In this document: one piece after another, positions 7,585-17,040 of the stretch
Numbering within the stretch: position 1 is the first letter of the stretch
Layout: each line of letters opens with the position of its first letter
DNA from: an uncultured Bacteroidales bacterium
GTDB taxonomy: Bacteria > Bacteroidota > Bacteroidia > Bacteroidales > Bacteroidaceae
NCBI GenBank assembly: GCA_902799355.1
Contig: CADCAG010000014.1
Location: 1 to 54,350, forward strand
DNA: 54,350 nucleotides
Direction: 5' to 3'
The notes under the pieces: generated by a model
What the model was told of the DNA's origin: nothing
Databases searched by the model: none
The model's input: the letters and a program-made list of their open reading frames with translations, nothing else
Position numbers and translations under genes: made by a program

Positions 7585-7592
7585 TACTTTTG
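7585..7592 (+). promoter_or_regulatory. -7 element (TACTTTTG) for the membrane module
   Basis: TACTTTTG matches TAnnTTTG and lies 35 bp before the ATG at 7628. No TTG is found at standard spacing. Confidence 0.5.
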
Positions 7593-7627
7593 TAAAAAAT
7601 TAAAAACAATCTAAAACCACTCTAACT

Positions 7628-8809
7628 ATGGATGAAGAAACAGTAATGCGGAACGCGGAAGCGTGGGATCATTTGGACGAAGCGATGTTCACCTCTTCCC
7701 TTATTAGTGATAAGGAACGCGAGAAGGGTGTAGTGGATGATGGAGAAGACATCTATCCGCGCACCAAGGAAGAAGCTCTCCACATGGATGAGGAGTTGAA
7801 ACTGGCCATGGAGACAGCACAAGAGCCCGATGAGGAAAACTTTGCTGAGCGCTATGGCATGTTACGCGAGATTGTCGACTGGTCGTTGAAGCGTCACAGT
7901 ACGTGGAAGTGGAGCTTGATAGCCGGTGCACTTCTTGGTGCAGGTATCTTCTATTATTTCAAGAAAGACCAGGAAGAAGATATCCGTCGTGCCAAGATAG
8001 AACGTGAACAGGTCAAGGAGTGGCATCCCATCGATGTGGCGCAGACACCCTTTGACAAGTGTCCTGACCAGCATGCCAATAACGCCTATTCACTCCGTTT
8101 GACGGCTGCTGATAAATATAAGATGTATAAGCTGATTGACCTGAAGTCTTCTGTGGAGACTCTTCAGCAGATATCCAATGAGTCCGGGCAGAGGGCGGAT
8201 ACAGCAAAACTGGCAGAGAATAAAGAGAAATATCTGAATAGCCAGAAGAAGTATGCAGAAGAGGCTGTCCAGACACGTGCAAAATATGACTCTATCAATG
8301 CCATGGACTTTAAGCAGATTCACGAGATGGCCCAGCAAGAACTTGCCAGACGTGTGGAAAGTGAGGAGTCGCATGGAAACACGCTATATGGCTATATGGT
8401 CTATCTGCTGATATTAATACCTCTTTATATTATAACGGGCTATCCGCATGGCTATTCCATCACGCGCCATCGTCGCCGTTCGGGCTGTATGAACATCTTC
8501 CAGAAGGTGGGCTTCGGTATTGCCTCGTTCTGCTTCGGTGCCGGTGTGGCTATGAGCTTGTTGCCTGACTATGTGGTAAAGACGACCTATTCAGATGGTC
8601 ATACGGAAACGCATACAGAAGGTAATATGGCTAATTTGATCGTTCTGGCTCTAAAGTTCGGCTTGATGATTGTTGGTGCTTTCATCTTCTGCTTCGTAGC
8701 TTCTGTCATCATGACCATTGAAACCTTCTATGGTCTGTTGGAGAACTTCAACTGGAAGGGCTGGATAGCCAAGCTGATGCCTCCCAAGCAAGTTCCTGAG
8801 AATAAATGA
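7628..8809 (+). CDS. Multi-pass membrane protein of unknown function
   Basis: I do not recognise this 393-residue protein. An acidic soluble N-terminus (about 1-95) leads to a first membrane span near 98-115 (SLIAGALLGAGIFYYF). A charged, helical, coiled-coil-like stretch to about residue 250 follows. Three more spans lie near 256-276 (YMVYLLILIPLYIITGY), 290-316 (KVGFGIASFCFGAGVAMSLL) and 340-362 (LIVLALKFGLMIVGAFIFCF). A gene for a small membrane protein with an L7/L12-like domain follows after 34 bp without its own promoter, so the two probably work together. With four spans and a large helical insert, it could be a scaffold or sensor. No catalytic motif is visible. Confidence 0.75.
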   Translation: MDEETVMRNAEAWDHLDEAMFTSSLISDKEREKGVVDDGEDIYPRTKEEALHMDEELKLAMETAQEPDEENFAERYGMLREIVDWSLKRHSTWKWSLIAGALLGAGIFYYFKKDQEEDIRRAKIEREQVKEWHPIDVAQTPFDKCPDQHANNAYSLRLTAADKYKMYKLIDLKSSVETLQQISNESGQRADTAKLAENKEKYLNSQKKYAEEAVQTRAKYDSINAMDFKQIHEMAQQELARRVESEESHGNTLYGYMVYLLILIPLYIITGYPHGYSITRHRRRSGCMNIFQKVGFGIASFCFGAGVAMSLLPDYVVKTTYSDGHTETHTEGNMANLIVLALKFGLMIVGAFIFCFVASVIMTIETFYGLLENFNWKGWIAKLMPPKQVPENK

Positions 8810-8843
8810 AAATAATTTATTAACCCATATAATAACTTAAAAA

Positions 8844-9242
8844 ATGAATAACTGGTTTTTCCGTTTCCTTACCAGCGGATTTGGTACGGGAACAGCTGCA
8901 GGCAAGGCAGTAGGTTGGATGATTGCTATCTGTCTTATTGGTCTGTGGATTTTTATCTGGCTTGTGAAGATTATTTACAAAGCCATCGTTGGCGAGAAAG
9001 TGCCTCATTACAAGGAAGGTAACTACTGTGTCGAGTTAGTGGCTATTGGAGATAATCCCAAGGCTCTGAAAAAACAGTTGTGTGAATTCAAGGGCTATAG
9101 CAGCTCGCTGGCAAAGAAGGTGATGAACAGCGTACCCTCCATCGTCGTAACAGGCTTGGATAAGGAAGCTGCCGAGGACTTCAAGATTGTCATCGATGCA
9201 ACTGGAGCTACTACAGAGGTCAAGATTTACCAGCCTAAGTAG
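8844..9242 (+). CDS. Membrane-anchored protein with ribosomal L7/L12 C-terminal-like domain
   Basis: The 132-residue product has one membrane span near 21-45 (AVGWMIAICLIGLWIFIWLV) and a soluble domain from about residue 60. From VELVAIGDNPKALKKQL to GLDKEAAEDFKIVIDATGA, then TEVK, it follows the C-terminal domain of ribosomal protein L7/L12 position by position: the K-x3-K helix, the LAKKVMNSVP helix in place of EAKDLVESAP, and the final GA-x-EVK strand. In the ribosome that domain recruits GTPase factors; here it is fixed to the membrane and lacks the L7/L12 dimerisation N-terminus. It is likely co-transcribed with the four-span protein upstream and closed by a terminator. The fold match is my reading by eye; the role is unknown. 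Confidence 0.75.
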   Translation: MNNWFFRFLTSGFGTGTAAGKAVGWMIAICLIGLWIFIWLVKIIYKAIVGEKVPHYKEGNYCVELVAIGDNPKALKKQLCEFKGYSSSLAKKVMNSVPSIVVTGLDKEAAEDFKIVIDATGATTEVKIYQPK

Positions 9243-9265
9243 CTCTTGTCACACCCCTTTGAACA

Positions 9266-9302
9266 TGTCAGGCACGCCAGAAGGCGGTTGCCTGACATTT
9301 TT
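9266..9302 (+). terminator. Terminator of the membrane module
   Basis: Nine-bp outer stem TGTCAGGCA/TGCCTGACA with an inner CGCC-agaa-GGCG stem, followed by TTTTT. Confidence 0.85.
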
Positions 9303-9314
9303 GTGTCATAAAAT

Positions 9315-9345
9315 TTGGAGATGTCCTCGCTTCTTTGTAAATTTG
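9315..9345 (+). promoter_or_regulatory. Promoter of the RluA-tam run, leaderless type
   Basis: TTG at 9315-9317, 20 bp, TAAATTTG at 9338-9345. The first good start codon (ATG 9354) is only 8 nt after the -7 box. The in-frame TTG at 9315 is the -33 box itself and cannot be the start codon. Confidence 0.8.
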
Positions 9346-9353
9346 CATGCGTT

Positions 9354-10043
9354 ATGCGAGTAGTCTACGAGGATAATCACATCATCATCGTCTACAAGGA
9401 GAGTGGCGAGATCGTTCAAGGCGACAAAACTGGCGATACTCCCTTGTCGGAAACGGTGAAGCATTATATCAAGGAGAAGTACCAGAAACCTGGTGCCGTC
9501 TTCTTGGGTGTGGTGCATCGCCTGGACCGCCCAGTTTCCGGGCTGGTGGTCTTTGCGCGTACCTCTAAGGCGCTGACTCGTCTGAACAATATGTTCCGTG
9601 ATGGAGAGGTGCACAAGACCTATTGGGCGATAGTGAACCCACCCCAAACCCCTTCCCAAGGGAGTGGAGAATGGATGGAGGTGACACACTGGCTGACACG
9701 TAACGAGCTGCAGAACAAGTCGTATGCCTACGACCATGAGGTGCCTCATTCGAAGAAGGCTATCCTGCGTTGTCGTATGATAGGCCATTCCGACCGCTAC
9801 TCCTTGGTGGAGGTGCAGCTACTTACGGGGCGTCATCACCAGATACGCTGTCAGTTGGCTGCTCTCGGTTGTCCCATCAGGGGCGACCTGAAATACGGAG
9901 CACCACGCAGCAACCCCGATGGTAGCATCTCACTGCTGTCGCACCGTGTGGAGTTTATCCATCCGGTATCTAAAGAGCCCATCGTGGTGGAGTCGCCACT
10001 ACCTGCTGACCCACTGTGGTCTCATATGATAATGAATCGTTAG
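9354..10043 (+). CDS. RluA-family RNA pseudouridine synthase
   Basis: The 229-residue enzyme would isomerise uridine to pseudouridine in rRNA or tRNA. The catalytic block HRLDRPVSGLVVFARTSKA carries the family Asp, and LLTGRHHQIRCQLAALGCPIRGDLKYG is the usual second block. There is no S4 domain, and it is shorter than RluC/RluD. Start at ATG 9354 (MRVVYEDNHIIIVYKESG): a longer in-frame extension would begin inside the -33 box, so it is rejected. The promoter-to-start distance implies a leaderless or nearly leaderless mRNA. It is first in a run with tamB (3-bp gap). Which uridine is modified cannot be told. Confidence 0.88.
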   Translation: MRVVYEDNHIIIVYKESGEIVQGDKTGDTPLSETVKHYIKEKYQKPGAVFLGVVHRLDRPVSGLVVFARTSKALTRLNNMFRDGEVHKTYWAIVNPPQTPSQGSGEWMEVTHWLTRNELQNKSYAYDHEVPHSKKAILRCRMIGHSDRYSLVEVQLLTGRHHQIRCQLAALGCPIRGDLKYGAPRSNPDGSISLLSHRVEFIHPVSKEPIVVESPLPADPLWSHMIMNR

Positions 10044-10046
10044 GTT

Positions 10047-13000
10047 ATGAAAAAGATATTTTGGTGGATATTGATCATCTTGCTGAGCCCCGTCCTGCTC
10101 TTCGTGGTATTGACGGTGCTGCTCTATCTGCCCCCCGTACAGAACTGGGCGGTAGACAAGGTGACAGCCATCGCTTCGGAAAAGACGGGTATGGATATCT
10201 CGGTAGACCGCGTGAACCTGTCGTTTCCCCTTGACCTTTCGATAGACCATTTCCGCGTACTGCAGAACCCCGACACCCTTGCCGACGTAGAACGAATGGT
10301 GGTGGATGTGCAGCTCTTACCCCTTCTAGACAGTAAGGTGGTCATCAACGAGTTGGAAGTCACCAATACCAGTCTGAATACGCTGGATTTGGTGGCTGTC
10401 GCAAGGGTGAAAGGCCGCTTCTCACGACTGTTTATGGCCAGCAAGGGCATCGATCTCGATCAGGGAACGGTAGAGCTCAACGGCTCGCGTTTGGAAGATG
10501 CTTTCTTTGACATCCAGATGGCCGACTCCATACCAGAAGATACTACCACCAGTGAACCTGTGCTGTGGAAGATATATGTCGATAGCATAACTATCGACCG
10601 CTCGGATGTGGTGTTCCATATGCCAGGAGACACGATGAGCGTCAATGCCCATCTCGGCAGTCTCGTTGCGCGGGAGGCACTCATCGACTTGGGTACCCAG
10701 ACCTATACGGTGGGTAGCGTTGATTGGGTGCATGGTGCAGTGAAGTACGACCAGAATTACCAGCCCCGCATTGACGGTCTGGACTATAACCATATAGACC
10801 TCAGCGACATTACTGTGGGCATCGACTCCATCTATTACCATGACCCCACGCTGCGTATGTATCTGCGACAGGTGGCACTGAAGGAGAAGAGTGGCCTTGC
10901 CGTTACCCATCTGTCAGGACCGATAGCTATGGAGGATGGCGCCGTCAAGTTGCCTAAGTTCCGTCTGTCGACACCTTATAGTGACATTGACGTCGAACTT
11001 GATGTGCCGTTGTCACTCATGGAACCTGTCGACCCAGGAAAGATGAGGCTGAGGATGAATGCCTCATTGGGTAAGCAAGACCTGATGCCATTTATGGCTG
11101 ACCTGCCTGCTGCTATGCGCCAGCGCTGGCCAGAGTATCCACTGACGGTCAGCGGTCTGCTGAAGGGTAACATGCAGCACATGGACTTCCATGACTTGGA
11201 GGTGTCGCTGCCTACTGCTTTCCATGCCAACGCGACTGGTTTTGCTGCAAACCTCGACAAACCGGATATGCTGCGTGCTGATGTGCAGTTTACTGCCACC
11301 ACCCAGAATCTGGGCTTTGTCATGGCGATGATGCCCCGTGATATGCAGCGCGACTACCGTATACCACCACTGTCTGCCCAAGGACGTGTCAAGGCCGACG
11401 GTCAGCAGTATTTTGCTGATATCACCGCTCGTGAGGGTAGGGGAACGGTCAAGGCGAAAGGCTCATTTAATGCCGCAGCCATGCGCTATGATGCTGACAT
11501 CAAGGTGCGCGACCTGAACGTTCACCACTTCATGCCTCATGACAGTATCTATACCGTCTCTGCCGATGTCACTGCCAAAGGACAGGGTACCGACTTCTTC
11601 TCACCACGTACCACACTTGTTGCAGATGCAACGATACACCATGTGGGCTATGGCAAACTGAATATCGACAATATCACGGCCCATGCACTGGTCAGTGACG
11701 GTAAGGCCCATGCCAACCTCGTCAGTCGTAACCCCTTGTTGAAGGGTGCTGTCAACTTCGATGCCCTGCTGTCGACGACCCGTTTCGATGGTACGCTGAG
11801 CGCAGATTTCCAAGAGCTTAACCTCTATGAGATGGGTGTCACGCCCGACCCGCTGACCATTGGTATGTGCGGACATTTCGACATCAACTCCGACCTGAAG
11901 CTGACACACTATGCAACAGGACTCATCAACGACCTCTCTATCAAGGACTCTAGTCATGTCTACCGTCCTTCCGATATCGACCTATTGTTGCATACCACGC
12001 CCGATACCACCTTTGCACGTGCTCAGAGTGGTGACTTCATCGTGAAGCTTGATGCCAGTGGTAACTACGAGCAACTGCTCGACCAGTTCCTGCTGTTGGG
12101 CGACTCTGCCATGGCTCAGTTAGACAGGAAAACCATCGACCAGCCGGCACTGCGCCGTCTGCTGCCTACCATGCGCATGACGCTGCAAAGCCAACGCGAG
12201 AATCCTGTCGCCACCTTCCTGAAAGCTAGTGCCGATATTGATTTCAAGGACATGCTCTTCGACGTCTCTACCTCTGTTGCAGAGGGTGTCAATGGCCGTG
12301 GCTATATCCATTCGTTGACCGTCAGCGAGCTACGCCTCGATACCATCAACTTCACGTTGACGCAGCGTAAGGAGCGCTTGTCCTTTGGTGGTCAGGTGCG
12401 TAACAACAAGAAAAATCCACAATTTGTCTTCAATGCCCTCTTCGATGGTATTATACAAGAGCGTGGCGCTACCCTTGGCGTACGCTACTTCGATGCTGAC
12501 AATAAACTCGGTGCCCGTATCGGTGCCCAGGCAGAGGTGGTCGACAGTGGACTGTCGCTGCACCTCGTTCCTGAACGTCCTACACTGGGTTATAAGGAGT
12601 TTGCACTGAACAAAGACAACTTCCTGTTCCTGGGAGCCTCAGGAAAGGTGAAAGCCAAGGTCGACCTGCGTGCCGACGACGGCATGGGTATCCGTCTCTA
12701 TTCAGAGGATACTAATCCCGACGCCCTGCAAGACCTGACACTCAGCCTCCATCAGTTCAACCTGGAGGAAATCACCTCCGTCATCCCCTATGCCCCCCGC
12801 ATGTCGGGTATGCTGAATGGCGACTACCATGTCGTACAGGATGCCAGCGGACAGTTCTCTGTGGCCGGTGATATGGGTGTCCGCAATATGACTTACGAAC
12901 GTTGTCCTATTGGTAATATCAGTACGGAAATGGTGTATCTGCAGAAAGAGAACGATGCCCATGCCATTGAGGCTCGTCTGATGATGGACGACGACGAGAT

Positions 13001-14663
13001 AGGACTGCTGACAGGTACTTATTTCAATGAGGGTGAAGGCTCACTGGATGCCACCCTGCAACTGGAACGCCTGCCACTGAATATCGTCAATGGTTTCGTG
13101 CCCGACCAGATTTGTGGCTTGCAGGGATATGGTGAAGGCGAACTGACTATTCAGGGACCGCTGTCACGTCCGGAGGTCAATGGTGAGGTATACCTTTCCA
13201 ACTCTTATATGGAGAGTGTTCCCTATGGTGTCAAGCTACGCTTTGACGACGACCCCGTACGCATCCAGCATTCTAACCTGCTGTTTGAGAACTTTACGGT
13301 GTATGCCCATAACGACAACCCGCTGAACGTACAGGGTAATGTCAACTTCAGCAACCTCGAAAAGATTATGGTTAATTTGCGTATGCAGGCCAACAACTTC
13401 CAGATTATCGGTACCAAGGAGCATGCCAAGAGTGTGGCCTATGGCAAGGCCTTCGTCAATGTCTTTGCCATGATGAACGGACCACTCGAAAACCTCAATA
13501 TGCGTGGACGTCTGGATGTGCTGGGTACCACCGATATGGGCTACATTCTGCGTGATACGCCTATCACTACCGACAACCAACTGGATGACCTCGTGAAGTT
13601 CACGGACTTCAGCGATACTACACAGATTGCTGTGACACGTCCACCCATCAATGGCTTCAGCATGGATATGACGCTGAACGTCTCTAAAGGAGCACACATC
13701 ATGGCCTACATGAATGCTGACCACTCGAACTATATCGACCTGATGGGTGGCGGCACACTGCGCATGCTCTATTCGCCAGCCGATAACCTGCAGATGACCG
13801 GTCGCTATACGCTGTCGAACGGTGAGATGAAGTATGCATTGCCTATCATCCCGCTGAAGACCTTCCATATCCAGGATGGTTCGTATATTGAGTTCACGGG
13901 AGACCCCATGAATCCAACCCTGAATATTTCTGCTGTGGAGCATACCAAGGCCACAGTAACAGGTACCACCGGTGTCGGACGCTCGGTAGCCTTCGACTGT
14001 GGTGTCAATATCACCCGTACGCTCAACGATATGGGCCTTGAGTTTACGCTCGATGCTCCAGAGGATATGCAGCTACATAGTGAACTGCAGGCGATGGGTG
14101 TTGAACAGCGTGGCAAGCTGGCAGTCACCATGTTGACTACCGGTATGTATCTGGCTGATGGAAATACCAAACCGTTCTCCATGAACTCTGCCCTCAGCTC
14201 GTTCCTGAGCAGCGAGATCAGCAATCTGACGGGTAATGCGCTGCGTACCCTCGACCTGTCGTTTGGCATGGATAATACGACCGATGCTACTGGACAGTCG
14301 CGTACCGACTATTCCTTTAAGTTCGCCAAGCGTTTCCTGAACAACCGTCTGAAACTGGCTGTCGGTGGTAAGGTGACGACAGGTCAGGAGATGCCTGGTG
14401 GTCGTAACAACTCGTTCTTCGATAACGTGTCGTTAGAGTACCGTCTGGATGATACTGCCAACAAGTACCTGAACCTCTTCTTTGAGAACAACTCCTACGA
14501 CTGGCTCGACGGTTATACCCAGAAGTATGGCGGTGGATTCATCTGGCGTCGTACACTGCAGAACTTCACAGATATCTTCCGCCTCAAGGACGACAGCAAC
14601 ACCTTGACGCTGCCTCCTGTTCGTACTGACTCAACAAAGACTACGCGCAATGACAAGAAATAA
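10047..14663 (+). CDS. tamB: Translocation and assembly module protein TamB
   Basis: This 1538-residue AsmA/TamB-type protein is anchored in the inner membrane by one N-terminal span (residues about 5-27, FWWILIILLSPVLLFVVLTVLL) and would reach across the periplasm as a long beta-taco. The body is repetitive beta-strand sequence. The last 350 residues (from about GEVYLSNSYMESVPYGVKL) are the DUF490/TamB C-terminal domain that docks to the Omp85 partner. Family members move phospholipids and help assemble outer-membrane proteins. It overlaps by 14 bp the gene for that partner, TamL, which supports the call strongly. It starts 3 bp after the pseudouridine synthase stop, so translation is probably coupled. 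Confidence 0.92.
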   Translation: MKKIFWWILIILLSPVLLFVVLTVLLYLPPVQNWAVDKVTAIASEKTGMDISVDRVNLSFPLDLSIDHFRVLQNPDTLADVERMVVDVQLLPLLDSKVVINELEVTNTSLNTLDLVAVARVKGRFSRLFMASKGIDLDQGTVELNGSRLEDAFFDIQMADSIPEDTTTSEPVLWKIYVDSITIDRSDVVFHMPGDTMSVNAHLGSLVAREALIDLGTQTYTVGSVDWVHGAVKYDQNYQPRIDGLDYNHIDLSDITVGIDSIYYHDPTLRMYLRQVALKEKSGLAVTHLSGPIAMEDGAVKLPKFRLSTPYSDIDVELDVPLSLMEPVDPGKMRLRMNASLGKQDLMPFMADLPAAMRQRWPEYPLTVSGLLKGNMQHMDFHDLEVSLPTAFHANATGFAANLDKPDMLRADVQFTATTQNLGFVMAMMPRDMQRDYRIPPLSAQGRVKADGQQYFADITAREGRGTVKAKGSFNAAAMRYDADIKVRDLNVHHFMPHDSIYTVSADVTAKGQGTDFFSPRTTLVADATIHHVGYGKLNIDNITAHALVSDGKAHANLVSRNPLLKGAVNFDALLSTTRFDGTLSADFQELNLYEMGVTPDPLTIGMCGHFDINSDLKLTHYATGLINDLSIKDSSHVYRPSDIDLLLHTTPDTTFARAQSGDFIVKLDASGNYEQLLDQFLLLGDSAMAQLDRKTIDQPALRRLLPTMRMTLQSQRENPVATFLKASADIDFKDMLFDVSTSVAEGVNGRGYIHSLTVSELRLDTINFTLTQRKERLSFGGQVRNNKKNPQFVFNALFDGIIQERGATLGVRYFDADNKLGARIGAQAEVVDSGLSLHLVPERPTLGYKEFALNKDNFLFLGASGKVKAKVDLRADDGMGIRLYSEDTNPDALQDLTLSLHQFNLEEITSVIPYAPRMSGMLNGDYHVVQDASGQFSVAGDMGVRNMTYERCPIGNISTEMVYLQKENDAHAIEARLMMDDDEIGLLTGTYFNEGEGSLDATLQLERLPLNIVNGFVPDQICGLQGYGEGELTIQGPLSRPEVNGEVYLSNSYMESVPYGVKLRFDDDPVRIQHSNLLFENFTVYAHNDNPLNVQGNVNFSNLEKIMVNLRMQANNFQIIGTKEHAKSVAYGKAFVNVFAMMNGPLENLNMRGRLDVLGTTDMGYILRDTPITTDNQLDDLVKFTDFSDTTQIAVTRPPINGFSMDMTLNVSKGAHIMAYMNADHSNYIDLMGGGTLRMLYSPADNLQMTGRYTLSNGEMKYALPIIPLKTFHIQDGSYIEFTGDPMNPTLNISAVEHTKATVTGTTGVGRSVAFDCGVNITRTLNDMGLEFTLDAPEDMQLHSELQAMGVEQRGKLAVTMLTTGMYLADGNTKPFSMNSALSSFLSSEISNLTGNALRTLDLSFGMDNTTDATGQSRTDYSFKFAKRFLNNRLKLAVGGKVTTGQEMPGGRNNSFFDNVSLEYRLDDTANKYLNLFFENNSYDWLDGYTQKYGGGFIWRRTLQNFTDIFRLKDDSNTLTLPPVRTDSTKTTRNDKK

Positions 14664-17004
14664 AACCGGCTATTGGCTGTTGGCTATTGGAATGTTGCTC
14701 TTGGGATCCTGTTCGATGACAAAGGATATCCCTGAGGGAGACCAGTTGTTTACTGGCCTGAAGAATATTCAGTGGGTGGATGCCGAGCAGTCGGATAACC
14801 TCATTGAGACGCAGACGGAGGTGGAGGCCGCTCTGGCTACGGCGCCCAACGGCTCTCTGTTTGGAAGTAGCTACTACCGTCTGCCCTTCTCGTTTGGTGT
14901 CAGCGTATGGAACAAATATGCAGAGAAGAATACCCCCTTTGCCAACTGGATGACCAAGACCTTTGGCCGTCAGCCTGTGCTCATGTCGTGGGTTAATCCA
15001 GAGCTGCGTGCCTCTGTGGCTCAGAACGTACTCCGCAATCACGGCTATCTCCATGGTAAGGTGGACTATGAGACCATACAGCAGAAGAATCCTAAGACCG
15101 CCAAGATACAATATCAGGTTACGCCAGGCCGTCTGTATATGCTCGACAGTGTGGGATATTACGATTTTCCTCATCATGCTGACAGTCTGATACACAGTAC
15201 GCTGGATGAGGCACAGATCCATCGTGACGACCCCTTTGTCGTGTCAAAGCTCGATGCTGAACGTCAGCGTATCAGTACCTTGTTGCGCAACAACGGCTAC
15301 TACTATTATCAGCCTGACTACGCCTCTTATCTTGCCGACACCTTTGTCGTTGACGGTAAGGCTCAGCTGCAGTTCCGCTTAGCTAAGGACGTTCCTGTTA
15401 CTGCCACCCATCCGTGGCACATCGGTCGTATCACGGTCAACATGAAGAAATCGTTCATGGAACAGCCTACCGACTCCTTTGTGGGTCGTTCTCTGACCAT
15501 TCGCTATTCCGGTAAGAAAGTGCCCATACGTCCCCGTACGCTCCTTGCCGACATGAAACTGCGTCCTCGTCAGGTATACAGCTATTCAAACTATCTGGAG
15601 TCATCTAGCAAGATTAATGCGATGGGCCTGTTCTCCATGACGGAATTCCAGTTTACGCCACGTGATACCACTGCTGCTTGTGACACCCTTGACCTGACGC
15701 TCAACTGTACCTTCGACAAGCCGTGGGATTTCTATGTAGAGACCAACTTCAATGCCCGCACCATCGGTCGTATGGGTCCTGAGCTGAAGATGGGTGTCAC
15801 CCGTCGTAATGCCTTCCGCGGTGGTGAGAAAATAGATGTCAATGTCCATGGATCCTACGAATGGGCAACGAGCAATGGCTCGTCCATGAACAACTACGAG
15901 TATGGTGCTGACGCCTCTGTGGAGTTCCCACGTATCATCGCACCCTTCGTGAATAAGTTCCAGAACATGCGTCGTCGTGACAAGAACGGACGACCACGCC
16001 GCCGGCTGTTCTATAGCACGCCGACCACCTTGGCCAAGGCTTCTACGAATATCATCTATCGTCCGGGCTATTACAAGATGCATGTGGTCTCTGGCGAGTG
16101 GACCTACCGTTGGCAGACCTCTGAGAAGAGCCGTCATGAGTTCTCACCACTCACTGTGAAGTATCAGTTTATGAATAGCCGTACTGCCGACTTTGACGCC
16201 GTCATGGAAAAGAACCCCTACCTGTGGGCTACCATGCAGGACTACTTCATTCCTGAGATGCGCTACACCTATACCTATACCTCGCCGAAGCGCTCGTTGC
16301 ATCCTGCACGTTGGGAGATGACTATCGCTGAGTCTGGCAATGGTGTGGCACTCTATGATGTCCTTACCGGTAAGTCGTGGAATGACAAGGACAAGACGAT
16401 GTTCAAGAATCCCTACTCACAGTTCGTGAAGGTAGAGACTGACTATACCAAGACCCTTACCCTCGATAGTCACTCTAAGATTGTGGGACATGTCAATGCG
16501 GGCATCGTCTACCACTATGGTAATAGTGACTGGGTACCTAATAGTGAAATGTTCTATGTGGGTGGTGCCAATAGCATCCGTGCCTTCTCCGTACGTGGCA
16601 TCGGACCAGGCTCCTTCCCAGGTTACGACAATAAGGCGTACTCCTACCTGATGCAGAATGGTGACATCAAGTTCGTCTGCAACGTAGAATACCGTCGCCA
16701 ACTGTTTGGCTCACTACATGCTGCAGTATTCCTCGATGCCGGTAACGTCTGGACTATTGAGGAGGAGTTTGGTGATGAACACCCAGGATACGGTACCAGC
16801 CAGTTTAAGTTGAAGGATATGTTCCAACAGATGGCTGTAGGTACGGGTATTGGCTTCCGCTACGATATGGATTTTCTGGTACTGCGTTTGGACTGGGGTG
16901 TTGCGCTCCACCTGCCTTACGCTACGGAGAAGTCGGGGTTCTATAATGTTCCCAGCTTCAAGGGCAGTCATACGCTACACTTCGCTATTGGTTATCCCTT
17001 CTGA
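14650..17004 (+). CDS. tamL: TamL: lipoprotein Omp85-family outer-membrane protein
   Basis: This 784-residue beta-barrel of the BamA/TamA superfamily carries a lipoprotein signal (MLLLGSC, lipid Cys at residue 21), the Bacteroidota version of TamA. POTRA-like segments occupy about 60-390. The barrel follows, with the family lid motif VRGIGPGSFPG (near residue 655) and a terminal strand ending HFAIGYPF. TamA/TamL pairs with TamB to connect inner and outer membranes; the 14-bp gene overlap with tamB fits this. uxuA follows after 36 bp with no promoter in between. The length is larger than TamA of proteobacteria, as expected for TamL. Confidence 0.88.
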   Translation: MTRNKTGYWLLAIGMLLLGSCSMTKDIPEGDQLFTGLKNIQWVDAEQSDNLIETQTEVEAALATAPNGSLFGSSYYRLPFSFGVSVWNKYAEKNTPFANWMTKTFGRQPVLMSWVNPELRASVAQNVLRNHGYLHGKVDYETIQQKNPKTAKIQYQVTPGRLYMLDSVGYYDFPHHADSLIHSTLDEAQIHRDDPFVVSKLDAERQRISTLLRNNGYYYYQPDYASYLADTFVVDGKAQLQFRLAKDVPVTATHPWHIGRITVNMKKSFMEQPTDSFVGRSLTIRYSGKKVPIRPRTLLADMKLRPRQVYSYSNYLESSSKINAMGLFSMTEFQFTPRDTTAACDTLDLTLNCTFDKPWDFYVETNFNARTIGRMGPELKMGVTRRNAFRGGEKIDVNVHGSYEWATSNGSSMNNYEYGADASVEFPRIIAPFVNKFQNMRRRDKNGRPRRRLFYSTPTTLAKASTNIIYRPGYYKMHVVSGEWTYRWQTSEKSRHEFSPLTVKYQFMNSRTADFDAVMEKNPYLWATMQDYFIPEMRYTYTYTSPKRSLHPARWEMTIAESGNGVALYDVLTGKSWNDKDKTMFKNPYSQFVKVETDYTKTLTLDSHSKIVGHVNAGIVYHYGNSDWVPNSEMFYVGGANSIRAFSVRGIGPGSFPGYDNKAYSYLMQNGDIKFVCNVEYRRQLFGSLHAAVFLDAGNVWTIEEEFGDEHPGYGTSQFKLKDMFQQMAVGTGIGFRYDMDFLVLRLDWGVALHLPYATEKSGFYNVPSFKGSHTLHFAIGYPF

Positions 17005-17040
17005 TTAGAAATATAGATTATTCATTAATAATAAAAGACT

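Noticed and set aside
9315-9353. Upstream TTG start for the RluA-type gene
   Set aside because: The TTG is the -33 promoter box and the -7 box lies within the extension.
13236-13943. Long antisense frames within tamB (also in mscS and glycosyltransferase genes)
   Set aside because: They are shadows of GC-rich codon structure in strong genes, without promoters or domain patterns.
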